The notes under the pieces are model-generated. The model ran no database searches. It saw nothing but the letters and a program-made list of their open reading frames with translations, and had not been told where the DNA came from. From Purshia tridentata (lineage: Eukaryota; Streptophyta; Magnoliopsida; Rosales; Rosaceae), in the NCBI GenBank assembly GCA_003254885.1, contig QANT01006249.1:1-64000 (forward strand): 64,000 nucleotides of DNA, in the 5' to 3' direction. The translations under genes and the position numbers were made by a program. This document shows positions 25,020 through 37,199 of this stretch, piece after piece; position 1 is the stretch's first letter, and each line of letters opens with the position of its first letter.

Positions 25020-28000
25020 CGTTATCAGCACGAAAAGCTCTGAGATTGTGGATCGCCAAACAAAAAAGGATTATCATTCAATCTGTTCTTCAACCAAGTA
25101 GGTTTTCTAGAACAATTTTTTGTATTCATACTTGTTAAACTTTGATAGCATGTAAAAATTTCCATGAGGCATGAACCCTAAATCTATATGATTGATTTAA
25201 TTGGGATTATATATTTTTGTTCATGTTTTTTGAATTGAATGATTAAAAACTAAGAGGGAAAATTGATTTTCTGGTGATCGGAAATCACCCCGGTGACTAG
25301 CAGTCGCCGGCCACCACCACGGGTGGCCAGCAACCGCTGGCTGTCCCTGTAGCAGTCAACCAGTGCAAGCCCAAGTCGCTGCACCTCAGGCCCGCAGCCA
25401 GGTTCGACGCCAAGGCCAGGCCCGCAAGCCAGAGAGGAGGCCCTGGCTGCCTTTGCAGCCCAGGCCCGCAGCCATCAGACTGCGTGGGCCCTGGCCCATG
25501 CCAAGACTAAGGCTAGGCCTACAGCCCAGCCAGGCTCATAGCCTAGCAGGCCTCCTGGGCCCAATAGGACCGCCACCAAAAGAGCCCAGCACAGGCCAGG
25601 CCCAGGCTACAGCCCAGCCAACCACGCCGGCCCAGGTCGGAAGCCCAGGCCTAAATCGCCAGCACCAACCCAGCAGGTGGCATGGGCCCAATAAAGCTAT
25701 GCAGCCCAGCAGCCCAAGTGGGCTCAAGCTCACACCCAGGCCCGTGGACAAAGCCAGAAGCTCAGGCCCAATTACAAGCAGCCGGCCCAAGCCGGGAGCT
25801 TAGACCCAAGTTATGTGGCGAGCCGAGCAGCACGTCCACGTCAGCCTGCCATGTCAGCACTGCACCACGTCAGCGCCCAGCTGTGCGCCACATCAGTGCC
25901 GCACTCCACGTCAGCGTCCAGCAGCGCGCCAACATGGCAGCTTCCCCTTTCCTCTGAAACTCTGAAAAAGGGAAAGATTAAATTGTGCACCTCCGGGATT
26001 TGAACCTTGGACAGATTGCACATAATCGAGTGCCTCAACCACTGCACTGCTAATGCTTTGGTGATATTATTCACTTTGCCTAATATTTATATACTAAATG
26101 GCAGAATCATTTATATGACCAATCTTGTGATATTTTCAATTCTATTTGAATTATATAAATATTTTACCTGTTTAAATTTTCGCATTAGAGTATATGTGTA
26201 GAAATTGCAGGTAATTAACGAACCAGTAGTTCATACATAAATATCGAACCTGTATTTTCGATAATGCCATATAAGGAACTTGAAGTTTCCTTCATAAATT
26301 CACCATACATGATAAAACCAGTAGATTTTACATGTCTAATCTGAATTCATTTTACCATGTGATAGAACTTGAAGTTCTTATTAGTTGCTTATGGATGTTA
26401 TTGCCCAAAGCACTAAATATTATTATTTGTTCCTTTCTTGAGAATGTCAAATCTCAACAAGCTTGATTTTGTCGCTTTGGAAGTTTTCGGAAGAAACTTT
26501 TTAAAGTGGACTCAAGATGTAAAGCTTCATTTGAGTACCTCGCTGAAGAGGATCCACGAGCTCTTTGGGTCGCTCTGGAAGAGCGGTTTAACCACCTAAG
26601 GACCATTTTCATGCCCGAAGCAAGACATGAGTGGCAGACCATCTGTTTCTAGGATTTCAAATCCGTAAATGAGTATAATTTGAAGATCTGTCGAATTTGG
26701 TCACTCCTCAAATTTTATGGGGAGGAGCTCACCAAAGCTGACCTATTGGAGAAGATTTTCTCTATCTTCCTTACCTCCTATTTTTTCCTGAAGCAACAAT
26801 ACAAGGAGAGGCATTTTACCAAGTTCTCGAAATTGATCACTACTTTGTTGCTCGTCGAAAAGAACAACAACTGATTATTAAACAATGATCAAGCTTGACC
26901 AGCTAGTACGAAAGCAACACCATTGCCTGAAGCAAACGATGTTGCTTATCGAGGTTCAAACCGTGAAACGGGAAACCGGGGTCATGAAAAGGGCTTAATA
27001 TCTGATCGCCGGAGAAATGGAAGGAAAGGTTCTTAGAAGAACGCTTCATATGATCGAGGTCAACGTGGCCAAGGCTCAAGCAGCCAAGGCCCACATAACC
27101 CTAGTTCCCGTAGCTAAAGCCCACATGATGGGAATCACGGTTACTTGAACTTAAGAACTCAAAATGAGAGGAACACTAGTCAGGCCTGTTGCCCCCAGAA
27201 TCATAATCAAATTGATCTATGTCACCATTGTGGAGGAACTGATCATTGGTCTCGCACCTGTCGTGCATTAGCGCAAGCTATAGAGGAGTATTACGCCAGT
27301 CGCGGACCTCGTGAAACCAACTTCGTCGAAGGATCATTTTCTATGAATGCCACACTAGAGATCACTGATTTCCAGACTGCTTCTAGACACTTCGAGGACT
27401 AAAAAACTCGAAAACATGGTTATGATCGGCGCTTGTGCCATATTTATTTTATTCTCTGAATAATGATTCATATTCGAATTATTTTGGTGATTTATGTTTT
27501 GGATTGTTAGTTTTTGGAAATTTGGTTATGTTCGGATGTTAATTCAATNTGAAGTCATTTATTTTCATACATTGAATTAAGTTTATGAATAGGCATGTTT
27601 TGTGGGGAAGTTTGTTGTTAAGTTTATGAATAGGCATGTTTTGTGGGGAAGTTTGTTGTTTGGCTGACAGTGCTACTACGCACACTATACTCCAAGAACG
27701 GAAGTATTTTTCAAACTTATTGCCTACTCATACCTCTGTGACAACCATATTAGGCTAATCCAACTTGGTAGAGGGTCATGGCAAAACCTATTTTAAGTTG
27801 TCCAATGGTACTGAATTTACCATTCATGAGGCCTTAAATTCTTCATGTTCCAGAAGAACGTTGTTAAGTTTTAAGGAGATTCGAACAAACGGTTATCACG
27901 TTGAAACCACTGAGGAAAATGGAGTGGAATATCTTTGCATAACTTTCAATTTGTACGGCCAGAAGCGTATATTGGAAAAATTGAAATGTCTCTCGAGTGG

Positions 28001-30999
28001 TCTCTATATGACGACCATTAGATTGATTGAGACAAACCATATAGTTAGCCAGACGCTAACCGATTTGAGCAGTTTCTTGCGATGGCATGACCGGTCAGAA
28101 CACCCAGGTCAAAGTATGATGCGCCATATCCTCAAATCATCACATGGGCATCCCCTTACAATTTTGTGTTTAGTGACACACTATGCCAAGCCTGCTCGTT
28201 GGGAAAGTTCAATACTAGACCATCATATGCAAAGGCTAGTAAAGATTTCACCATTTTTCTGCATAGGGCTATTCAATCTCGTCTGTAGCTAGGTTGGTCT
28301 GGTTGAGGCCCACTGCTACCCAACCTTACTTTGCGTTACAGTTGGCAACTGGGTACGAACTTGACGTTTCGCACTTACGCGTATTTGGGTGTGCAATTTA
28401 TGTGCCAATTGTGCCGCCACAAAGTACAAAATTGGGCCCTCAACGAATGATCGATCGGTTATGAATCCCCATTCATTCTACACTTTTTAGAAGCCTTGAC
28501 AGGCGATCTCTTTCCCGCCAAATTTGCGGATTGTCACTTTGATGAGATAGTCTTCCCGCCGTTAGGGGGAGATAAGAACGTCACCGTTCCTGATGAACGA
28601 CGTGAATTGACGTGGAATATCCCCACTATATCTCATGTTGATCCCCGAACCGCACAATGTTATAGTGAATTGCGGAGAATTCTAGATCTACAGAGTGTAG
28701 CCAGACGCTTTCTCTGATCTAGCTAAAGTGACGAGATCACATATACCTGCTGCAAACGTGCCTGCAAGGATATCTGTCCCCGTAGTACGTGTCGTCCCCG
28801 TAGGATGTGTTGTCCCCGTTGGACTTGTCGTCCCTGTAGGACGTGTCGTCCCAGATGGACGAGGTACAGCCATGAAGGCTAACCAGTCATATGTCCCTGC
28901 CCAGAAGAGAGGTAGACCACTAGGTTCGAAGGATTCTTATCCCTAGAAGAGGGTAAATGGCACAAATGAATCTTCTTGACATCGCAACCTCAATCGATCC
29001 ATCTCACGAGATTGTTTCGGATTATGGGTTCGTCCTGGAAGAGACGGTGTTGGGGGACGCTCCAACATTTGAACCCCCTCCCGAAAACAGAGAAATCTCA
29101 ATAAATTATGCATGCTTATGTGAGATTCAGAATCGAAATGAGATTATCATCGATGATATATATTTGTATTCGCGGTAGCTACCGAAATCATAATTAGCGA
29201 TGACATCGAACCTTGCTCCGTTGATGAATGTCAACGTCGAGACGACTGGCCAAAATGGAAAGAAGCAATCCTGGTTGAATTATATTCCTTGACAAAGAGA
29301 AGAGTGTTTGGGCCTGTCGTCCCTACACCTCCCCATGTTAAACCTGTAGAATTTAAATGGGTATTTGTAAGGAATCGTAATGAGAAAAACGAGATTGTGA
29401 GATACAAGGCTCGTCTAGTGGCGCAAGGATTTTCTCAATGCCCTGGGATTGATTACGAGGAGATGTATTCTCTCGTAATGAATGTCATAACATTCACTAC
29501 CTTATCAGTTTGGTAGTTTTCCGAAAAACTGAATATGCAGCTTATGGATGTGGTCACAATTTATCTCTATGGGGATCCTGATACAAAGATATATATGAAA
29601 GTTCCTGAAGGACTTAAGATTCCCGATGCAAATAGTTCCAGACCACGGAACACGCTCTCCATTTGTTTGAGGCGTTCACTTTATGGATTGAAATAATCCG
29701 GACGGATGTGGTATAACCGTCTAAGTGAATATTTGATCGGAAAGGGATATTTGAATAATGAACTATGCCCATGCGTGTTTATTAGGAAAACAAGTTTCGG
29801 ATTTGCTGTTGCGGTTGTTTATGTCGATGACATAGTTTATTAGGAAAACAAGTTCCGGATTTACTGTTGCAATTTTTTATGTCAATGACATAAATTTATT
29901 TGGTGCTCCTGAAGAGATCAATGAGCCTGTTAAGCACCTGAAGTCGGAATTCGATGAAAGATCTTGGGAGAACGAATTTCTGTCTCGGCCTGGAGCTCGA
30001 GCACTGTGCAGATGAGATTTTGGTCCATCAATCGAAATATATCCAGAAGATGTCAAGGCACTTTAATGAGGATAAAGCGAAGCCTTCATGCACACCCATG
30101 ATCGTCTGTAGTCTAGGTCTTAAGAAGGATCCGTTTCGTCCCGCAGATTATAACGAAGAGGTATTAGCACCAGAATTTCCATACCTAAGTGCACTAGGCT
30201 CATTATTGTACTTGGCTTAATGCACTAGACCGGACATCACATTCGCTGTGAACTTGCTAGCTAGATATAGCTCTGCGCCAACACGCCGCCACTGGAATGG
30301 CATAAAAGACATTTTCCGCTACATTAGAAGTATGACGGATATGGGCTTATTCTATCCCTATGTATCTTGGAATGGGTCAAACCCCCTTTTGGCCCTCGGA
30401 ATGATGCATGCCTTGTTGGATTTTCTGACAGAGGTTATTTATCAGACCTGCACAAGGCACATTCCCAAATTGGTTATGTCTTTACCATTGGGAATACAGC
30501 AATATCTTGGAGGTCTACGAATCAGACCCTTGTGGCTACCTCTTCGAATCATGCTGAGATTCTAGCTCTTCACGAGACAGTTCATGAATGTATATGGCTT
30601 GAAGCCGTTACCAAGCATGTTCGAAGTACACGTGGGCTGTATTCCACCACTGATGAACTAACCATTATCTCAGAAGATAATGCCGCTTGCATCGAGCAGA
30701 TGAAGACGAGTTTCATCAAAGGAGACAACACCAAGCATATTGCACCAAAGTTCTTCTTCAACCATCAGCAACAAGAGCATCAGAAGATCGGAGTCAACCA
30801 GATCCGATCTCAAGACAATCCTGCAAATCTTCTTCACCAAGTCACTACGAAAGCCCACATTCTTGAAACATGTTTGAGGTATTGGCTTGTGTAGATTGTT
30901 TGATTTACATAGTATATAGTCTTCAGGGGGAGTCGATATCAAGGGGAGTATCCTGAGGCATACTCACTTGACCATCGTGTACTCTTTTGTCCTTCGTCC

Positions 31000-31445
31000 A
31001 GGGTTATTTTATCCCACTGGGTTTTGTTACCTGGCAAGGTTTTAATGAGGCACATCTTGGCATGGTCACCCCACTCATATAGCATCCTGAAGATGCCTCG
31101 ATTCGATATATATGCATTTGCTCATCTTTTCCCTTCGACCACGGGTTTGTCCCACTGGGTTTACCGGGCAAGGTTTTGGTGTAGCAACCCTAAATGCACT
31201 CCGCTCCCATTGATATACTATGAGATGACTTCACCTACTTCCGAGGTCCTGATGCGAAAAGTCCACACTCACGCGCGTTGTACTCTTTTCTCCTTCGACC
31301 GGGGTTGTATTTGTTCCCACATGATTTTTATTACCTGGCAAGGTTTTGACGAGGCAACTACGTTGTACTCTTTTCTCCTTCGACCAGGGTTGTTTCTGTT
31401 CCCACAGGGTTTTTATTACCTGGCAAGGTTTTGACGAGGCAACTT
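31000..31445 (+). repeat. Imperfect tandem repeats before the 3' LTR
   Basis: The motif CTGGCAAGGTTTTGACGAGG, with variants, recurs at about 31030, 31167, 31335 and 31421, separated by related pyrimidine-rich text. This is non-coding sequence of the copia element upstream of its purine tract. Confidence 0.6.
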
Positions 31446-31496
31446 AGAAGCGCATAGCAGAGACAACACTAATGACATGAAATATCCAAGGGGGAG

Positions 31497-31671
31497 TGTT
31501 GTAAATATCTTTATTAGTGTGGCTATTCCTGTAATTAGTTGTAGGGGTATACTTGTAATTTACTAAAGTGAGTAAACCCTACCTCTGTATAAGTATATAT
31601 ATTCCTGAATGAATAAGAGAACCTGGTGATTCTCTCTGCCTCCACAAACCCTAGTCATATATTTTACAACA
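31497..31671 (+). repeat. 3' LTR of the copia element
   Basis: 175 bases, nearly identical to the 5' LTR, beginning TGTTGTAAATATC right after the purine tract and ending ACAACA. Confidence 0.9.
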
Positions 31672-31889
31672 AGCTCTAATATTATTTATTTAGAGTTCAC
31701 ATCTTTCGACCTCATATTGTACTGATATTGTCTCCAACTTAACTACTTAATTACTTATAAAGTCATCATAGTATAGAGTTTTATCGCATAGGGTCTCGAT
31801 GCAACTTAAAGGAGATATTCTACTCAACATACTCAATGTTGGACAGTCGTTTTTTCAATGTGTAACAATTATATGTGATCCACAAAATT

Positions 31890-32640
31890 CCTAACACAAG
31901 CTGCACTAAAAGCCATACATAAATAGTAAGGAAAAAAATTGTAATCTGCATGCATTAGAATATACAGCATTCTTAATGGAGTAAAGGAAGCTCCTTACTA
32001 ATGCACGGAGGATGAAGAGAAATATGTCTGAGAATGCTAATTGCCCTTTATGCTGCCCCACCAATGAAAATTTGCAGCATGACATGATGGAGTGTCCTAG
32101 GAGTGCTAGGATATGGACCTTGCTCAAAGTCCATCCCTAGCCATCTCACCTACAAGAGAACTTGAAAGCTAATGTATCTAGACAGTTTGGAGTTGATTGT
32201 AATATAAATCTTGCAAATGCCTCTGGTTTCTTGGGATTTGGAGATGTAGAGCTATACTTTTACCCTAACTTTCAGTATCCAATTTCTTTCATTGTTCATT
32301 ATGCAGCTAAACAGGTTGGCATTAATATATCTGTTACAAAGAAACATATCAGGAGTTTTAGGCTTGGAATTCTCCCTCCTATTAACTGATTAAAACTGAT
32401 AATGCGCTCAGATTTGGATTCATTAAGTAGTACTTGATTCCTCCCTAGCTGGTTGTCACTCTTGTGTTACTGTTTGTACAGATTGCCCAATTATTTAAGG
32501 AAATTTACAGGTACATAGAAACGGTTCCTCAAACTCAAACAGCTCATCTCCTACTCAAAATAATTTTTAATGGAAAAACACCTCCAGATGAGGTAACAAC
32601 TTCAATAAACATTATTTCTTGTAGCATTAATAGAATCAAA
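31890..32640 (+). repeat. GLP-flank duplication unit, copy 1, with LINE zf-RVT/RNase H fragment
   Basis: At about 31984-32140 the plus strand reads LLTNARRMKRNMSENANCPL, continuing with CCPTNENLQHDMMECP. This matches the zinc-binding reverse-transcriptase-associated (zf-RVT) pattern CPxC...H...C of plant LINE and RNase H-like open frames. NLKANVSRQFGVD and the stretch to about 32390 resemble the downstream RNase H part. It is only a fragment. Related sequence follows the other GLP copies at 34540-34830 and 35160-35960. Confidence 0.6.
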
Positions 32641-32819
32641 CAAAATAACATATCAACTTGATTACATTAATAAGTAACCAAAAAATTATTATTATCTTGA
32701 ATCAACAGAACCAAACAATATAGCAGACAACACGATTGCAGCACTCATAAATGAAATGTAACCATTTTATAAACTACTAGTATGCACACTTCAAATGAAT
32801 TGTCAGTCCAACTTGGAGT

Positions 32820-33995
32820 CTAAAAATTTGACTGGAAATTGTAGACTGTGTTCTTATCCACTTGGAAAGCCTTTGCAAGAATATCAGCAGAGATGGCCGG
32901 CTTTGATCCAAATACAGCATTGGCAATGGTAATAACACCTGGGTTTTGGCTGCTGAGAGCTGCAATGGCAACTGCATTACCATGTCCAACATTGTGCTGA
33001 AAATGCACAAGACCTACTGGGAACACAAACACATCACCCTTCTGAAGCACCTTTGAGATGAGACGGTTTTCAGGGTTGGAGGTGACAAAACCCACTTGGA
33101 GGCTGCCTTCGAGGACTGTCAAGATTTCAGTAGCACGCGGATGAGTGTGTGGTGGATTGAGACCCCATGGAGCATAATCGATACGTGCAAGGGAGATACC
33201 AAGAGTGTTAAGTCCTGGAATTTGGGCAACATTAACAGGGGTCACGCGTGAACCAGCTGGGTTTGATGTGTTGCCAGCTAAATGAAGCCCACTGAAGAAG
33301 AAGTCATTGGCTTCAACAAGCTTGGGGTCCTTGCAGACAAGACCATTCACTGCTACTGAAATCATGAGAAAATACACATTAATTAAAAACATATTGTTGA
33401 GAGATATCCCACATTGAAGATTTGAGGGCCTTGCTAGTGGTTTATAAGGGTTTGTGCTACTCCTCCCATTGCCAATTGGTTTTGGGATGGATGCCTAGAT
33501 TTCTTCATGGTATCAGAGCAGGTTATACACGTGATGCGCCTAAACGGCCACACGTGCTCCCACGTCACCCAATATAAATTGTCCACGTGTTAGGCTTGAA
33601 ATGATGCCACACGTGCTCCCACGTCACCCAATATAAATTGTCCACGTGTTAGGCTTGAAATGATGCCACACGTGCGGGGGCGTGTTGAGAGATATCCCAC
33701 ATTGAAGATGTGAGGGCCTTGCTAGTGGTTTATAAGGGTTTGGGCTACTCCTCCCATTGCCAATTGGTTTTGGGATGGATGCCTAGATTTCTTCACATAT
33801 ATTATTTATTAGGCTCTAGATGATTGATATTATTTATTCCTATTTGATCACATATGAATATGAATATGATTCAAGGTACGTACCTGAGCTTTTTGAGTCT
33901 GCCACACAGAAATCCTGAAGAGAACTTGGGTCAGATGCCAAGGCAATGGAACAAGTTATGGCAAGGAATGCTAACAACAGAAGCTTAGAGGCCAT
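32820..33995 (-). CDS. Germin-like protein A (subfamily 1 type)
   Basis: Two exons on the minus strand (33884-33995, then 32820-33355) give 215 residues. A signal peptide ([20 protein letters not shown]) is cleaved before [10 protein letters not shown]. Two N-terminal cysteines (DFCVAD, LVCKDP) suit the conserved germin disulfide. The cupin carries germin box 1 ([10 protein letters not shown]; two His and the Glu) and box 2 ([14 protein letters not shown]; the third metal-binding His). Germin-like proteins are extracellular manganese cupins, some with superoxide dismutase or other activities, linked to defence and development; the activity here cannot be told. It is the first of a tandem array of three. 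Its intron is enlarged by a TRIM element. Start chosen because it opens the signal peptide and is shared by the array. Confidence 0.93.
33390..33800 (+). mobile_element. TRIM (terminal-repeat retrotransposon in miniature) in a GLP intron
   Basis: Two 113-bp terminal repeats (33395-33507 and 33683-33795), starting TGTTGAGAGATATCCC and ending TTTCTTCA, differ at about two positions. A perfect initiator-methionine tRNA primer site (TGGTATCAGAGC) begins at 33508, and a purine tract (GCGGGGGCG) precedes the right repeat. The 5-bp target duplication CATAT flanks it (33390-33394, 33796-33800). The 175-bp interior has no coding capacity and is largely a tandem pair of about 60 bases. The element looks structurally whole for a TRIM and is recent. 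It lies in the intron of germin-like gene A. Confidence 0.9.
33517..33678. promoter_or_regulatory. Cluster of six CACGTG G-boxes inside the TRIM
   Basis: The palindrome CACGTG occurs six times within about 160 bases, largely because a 60-base unit is tandemly duplicated. G-boxes bind bZIP and bHLH factors (light, abscisic acid). Their presence is direct observation; any effect on the host GLP gene is inference. Confidence 0.5.
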
Positions 33996-34072
33996 TGGAA
34001 ATTTTAATTTTCTTAAACTTTGTAAGGGAAGAATAAACTTGAACTGTGGATTGAGACCACCATATGTCACTG

Positions 34073-34079
34073 TTTTATA
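34073..34079 (-). promoter_or_regulatory. TATA box of germin-like gene A
   Basis: TATAAAA on the minus strand, about 80 bases upstream of the ATG at 33995. The same box occurs at matching places in the sister genes. Confidence 0.6.
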
Positions 34080-34151
34080 GAGAGATCGAGGGGAGGGAGC
34101 TGGTATGTGTATACATGTTTTCCCATGCACTGAAATGGTCTGGTCTTTGTT

Positions 34152-34171
34152 ACCGTGTATGACAATTTGTT
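34152..34171 (-). promoter_or_regulatory. Conserved 20-bp upstream motif, GLP A
   Basis: Plus-strand text ACCGTGTATGACAATTTGTT is identical upstream of all three array genes, while the surroundings have diverged. It lies upstream of the TATA box. Confidence 0.45.
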
Positions 34172-34539
34172 CCCTGAAAGTGTCATAACTTGCCTCACTT
34201 TTGTTCTGACGTGCCGGCATTGCTGCCCGCATTGAAAATTTGAAATATATGGTTCCTTTCTGGAATGATAAGAATTAGCCAGGTCAAACTTAATGAAGGA
34301 AGACGATATTTTCTTACTCATAAATTTATAGTTTTCATTTTGGCCTATTCTTAAGATCATATAAGGTTCAGGAGACTTGTTCGGCTGCAAAAGTAATTAA
34401 GGATTAATAGTACTTCATGTTAAATTAATATGGAATTGAGACCTTTTTTTTATTCACAATTACTTTCATATATAAATGATACATGGAAAAATACAAAGGA
34501 GAAAATTAATATAATGAAAAATATAATAGGTACTGAGTG

Positions 34540-34830
34540 TGCACGCTGCAACGCAGGCCACACATTAGGAAGGAAAAAATGTAATTAATTTCAATGTATT
34601 TAAATATACAGCATGCCTTGATGGATTGTGTCTCTTGTCAAGGGAAGCTGCTTACTAATGCATAGAGGATGAATCCGAGAATGCTAATCTCCTCCTAGTA
34701 TGAAATGTACAACTTTTTTTGTCTTCACCTTCAGTATTAAAATGAACCTTCGACCTGTTTTGATTATTAAATATGCAGCTGAATGGATTAGAGCTAATAT
34801 TGTTGGGGCCCACGAAAGCCTACCATGTTT
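34540..34830 (+). repeat. GLP-flank duplication unit, copy 2 (truncated)
   Basis: This shares ATATACAGCATGCCTTGATG-type text, a CTTACTAATGCA...GAGGATGAA segment and GCAGCTGAATGGATTAGAGC with copies at 31890 and 35160. The zf-RVT core is missing. No GLP gene follows it directly, so it marks an extra or partly deleted duplication unit. Confidence 0.5.
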
Positions 34831-35159
34831 GCTTCCACCTCGAATTTTCTGATATATTGCACTTGTTGGGCCCACGTCTTTTGAATACTCACCCTATGCC
34901 AATATTGTCCTATTTTTTGGTATCGGTCATGCCAGTTACTACTGCCCAATCTGTCATCTTAATCTACTGTTAGACTCAATTTACGAGATCAGACTCTTAT
35001 TTTATTGTAAGCGTTTAGCTTGTCGGCCTTATTGTTGTAGGACTTTTTGCTATAACTTTGTATTTTCTATTATGTTAATGCAATGTTATTGCTTTTATAA
35101 AAAAAATGTACCTACCTGATATAGAGTTATAGACAGTCATTGCATTAGGAGAATTGTAT
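34831..35159. other. Spacer within the GLP array
   Basis: AT-rich sequence without recognisable content. Confidence 0.4.
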
Positions 35160-35960
35160 TTGATTCACGCAATTTCTAACACACGCCGCAATGCAAGCCA
35201 TGAATATAAATGGTAAGGAAGAAAATGTAATCTGCCATCTGCATTAAAATATACAGCATGTCTTTGATGGAGTAGTTGTCCTGTCTAGGGAAGCTGATTT
35301 TTATGCACAGAGGATGAAGAGAGATATGCCTGCAAAATGCCAATTGCCCTTTATGATGCTCCACCTATGAAAATATACAGCAACTCTTCATGGCGTGTCC
35401 TAAGAGTGCCAGTATATGGACCTTGCTCAAAGTCCTTAATCTTTAGCCATCTCAACTATTCTGCAGATGTTGGTTTCCAAGGTTGGCTACAAAGAACCTG
35501 AAAGCTACTGTATCTAGACAGTGTAAAGTTGATTGGTATATAATTTTTGCAACTGACTGCTGGTTTCTTTTTTAATTATTAATTATGAAGTTGAATGCGC
35601 TGGAGCTGATATGTATGTTGCAAAGGAACATATTCTATTAACTGCTTAAAACTTATAGTGTGCTCGGATAAATTCTCTTTTAGTTGAAATAGATTCCTCA
35701 TTCATCCCTAGCTGGCTGTCACTCTTGGGTTACTGCTTGTGCAGATTGCATGTATAATTCTTAAAGGATACTAACACACCATTCTTTTTTATGATGGAAA
35801 ATGTAAAGGCACATATATAGAAACCAGTTCCCAAACTCAAAGAACTACTGTCTCGTACTCAAAATTACTTTTAATGGAAAGATATCCAGATGTGGTAAAA
35901 TTTCAGTAAATATTATTTCTTGTAGCAATAGAATCAAACAAAATAAGACATTAACTAGAG
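35160..35960 (+). repeat. GLP-flank duplication unit, copy 3, with decayed LINE fragment
   Basis: This aligns along its length with 31890-32640, including the GAGGATGAAGAGA...CCCTTTATG zf-RVT segment. The frame is lost in this copy (for example, an early stop in the zinc-binding part). The end near 35830-35960 matches the region just downstream of germin-like gene A. Confidence 0.55.
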
Positions 35961-36106
35961 TACATTCATAATAAGTAAGCAGAAACAAATTATCTTCTTG
36001 AATAAACAGAATCAAACAAAACAGCAGACCAACATGATTGCACTGATAAATGAACAAGTAACAATTTTCTACACACTTCAACTGAATTGTAGGTCCAACT
36101 TGGAGT

Positions 36107-36881
36107 CTAAAACTTTGACTGGAAATTGTAGATGGTATTCTTATCCACTTGGAAAGCCTTTGCAAGAACATCAGCAGAGATGGCAGGCTTTGATCCAAAT
36201 ACAGCATTGGCAACGGTATTAACACTTGGGTTTTGGCTGCTGAGAGCTGAAATGGCAACTGCATTACCAGTTCCAACATTGTGCTGGAAATGCACAAGAC
36301 CTACTGGGAACACAAACACATCACCCTTCTGAAGCACCTTGGTGATGAGACGATTTTCGGGGTTGGAGGTGACAAAACCCACTTGGAGGCTACCTTCCAG
36401 GACCGTAAAGATTTCGGTAGCGCGAGGATGAGTGTGTGGCGGATTGAGACCCCATGGCACGTAATCAACGCGAGCAAGGGAGATACCAAGAGTATTAAGT
36501 CCCGCAATTTGGGCTACATTAAGAAGGGTTACTTTTGAACCAACTGGGTTTGATGTGTTGCCTGCTAAGTGAAGCCCACTGAAGAAGAAGTCATTGGCTT
36601 CAACAAGCTTGGGGTCCTTGCACACATGACCATTCACTCCTACTGAAATCATAAGCAAAAAAATACATCAGAAAAATTTACAATTACCACTAGGCTCTAG
36701 CTGATTAATATTATACATTTCTTTTTGGGAAATACAATCACATATGAATATGAATATGATTCTGGGTACCTGAGCTTTTTAAGTCTGCCACACAGAAGTC
36801 CTGAAGAGAACTTGGGTCAGATGCCAAAGCGATGGAACAAGTTATGGCAAGAAATGCCAACAACAGAAGCTGAGAAGCCAT
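36107..36881 (-). CDS. Germin-like protein B (subfamily 1 type)
   Basis: Two exons (36770-36881, then 36107-36642) of 112 and 536 bases, the same sizes as gene A, encode 215 residues. Signal peptide [20 protein letters not shown], germin box 1 [10 protein letters not shown] and box 2 [14 protein letters not shown] are intact, as are both N-terminal cysteines. It differs from A at scattered sites (for example [32 protein letters not shown]). Its intron is only 127 bases and lacks the TRIM. It should be a secreted manganese-binding cupin of the cell wall. Nothing broken is seen. Confidence 0.93.
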
Positions 36882-37025
36882 TGGAAATTAGTTCTATCTA
36901 GATTATGACACTATCAATTCAATGCAGTAAACAGAGAGATTGATATGGACCAGGTTTGCTTGGAATTTTGTAAACAAGGATAAACCTTGAAGGAATTGTG
37001 GTTTTGGACCACTACATGTTGCTGC

Positions 37026-37032
37026 TTTTATA
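37026..37032 (-). promoter_or_regulatory. TATA box of germin-like gene B
   Basis: TATAAAA on the minus strand, about 145 bases upstream of the ATG at 36881, in the same context as in gene A. Confidence 0.55.
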
Positions 37033-37121
37033 GAGAGAAAGAGAAAGGGAGTTGTACCAACTCTAGTTGTTGTGTATTGTCCTATAAATGCATGCTCTGA
37101 AAAAGTCTAGTCCTGTCTTTA

Positions 37122-37141
37122 ACCGTGTATGACAATTTGTT
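37122..37141 (-). promoter_or_regulatory. Conserved 20-bp upstream motif, GLP B
   Basis: Identical to the motif upstream of genes A and C, 240 bases before the ATG. Confidence 0.45.
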
Positions 37142-37199
37142 TGCTGATAGCTTGTCATCATCTGCCTCACCTTTATTTCAGGAGCCGGTAGTGAAATAG

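Larger units (their letters stand above)
24843..31671 (+). mobile_element. Degenerate Ty1/copia LTR retrotransposon
   Basis: A full-length element about 6.8 kb long. Parts in order: 5' LTR; a primer-binding-like site just inside it (TTATCAGCACG); a GC-rich non-coding leader (about 25260-25960); gag (about 26440-27400) with a CCHC zinc knuckle at about 27220-27264; protease/integrase region (about 27600-28500); reverse transcriptase (about 29200-30250); RNase H (about 30380-30890); a 3' non-coding block; a purine-rich tract (GGGGGAG) and the 3' LTR. The gag-integrase-RT-RNase H order marks Ty1/copia. The coding region is broken in many places (more than ten) and cannot be functional. No matching target duplication is visible: the flanks are CAATG on the left and AGCTC on the right. 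LTR similarity points to a young insertion. Confidence 0.9.

Noticed and set aside
25363-25803. Ala/Pro/Gln-rich 146-codon frame
   Set aside because: It arises from the GC-rich CCCAGGCC-type repeats in the non-coding leader of the copia element; no gag resemblance.
28688-28946. Overlapping repetitive frames on both strands (TGTTSPTGTT-type)
   Set aside because: They come from short tandem repeats inside the retrotransposon, not from a separate gene.
33395-33795. TRIM terminal repeats as a Cassandra element
   Set aside because: Cassandra LTRs contain a 5S rRNA-like promoter region; I see none in these 113-bp repeats.
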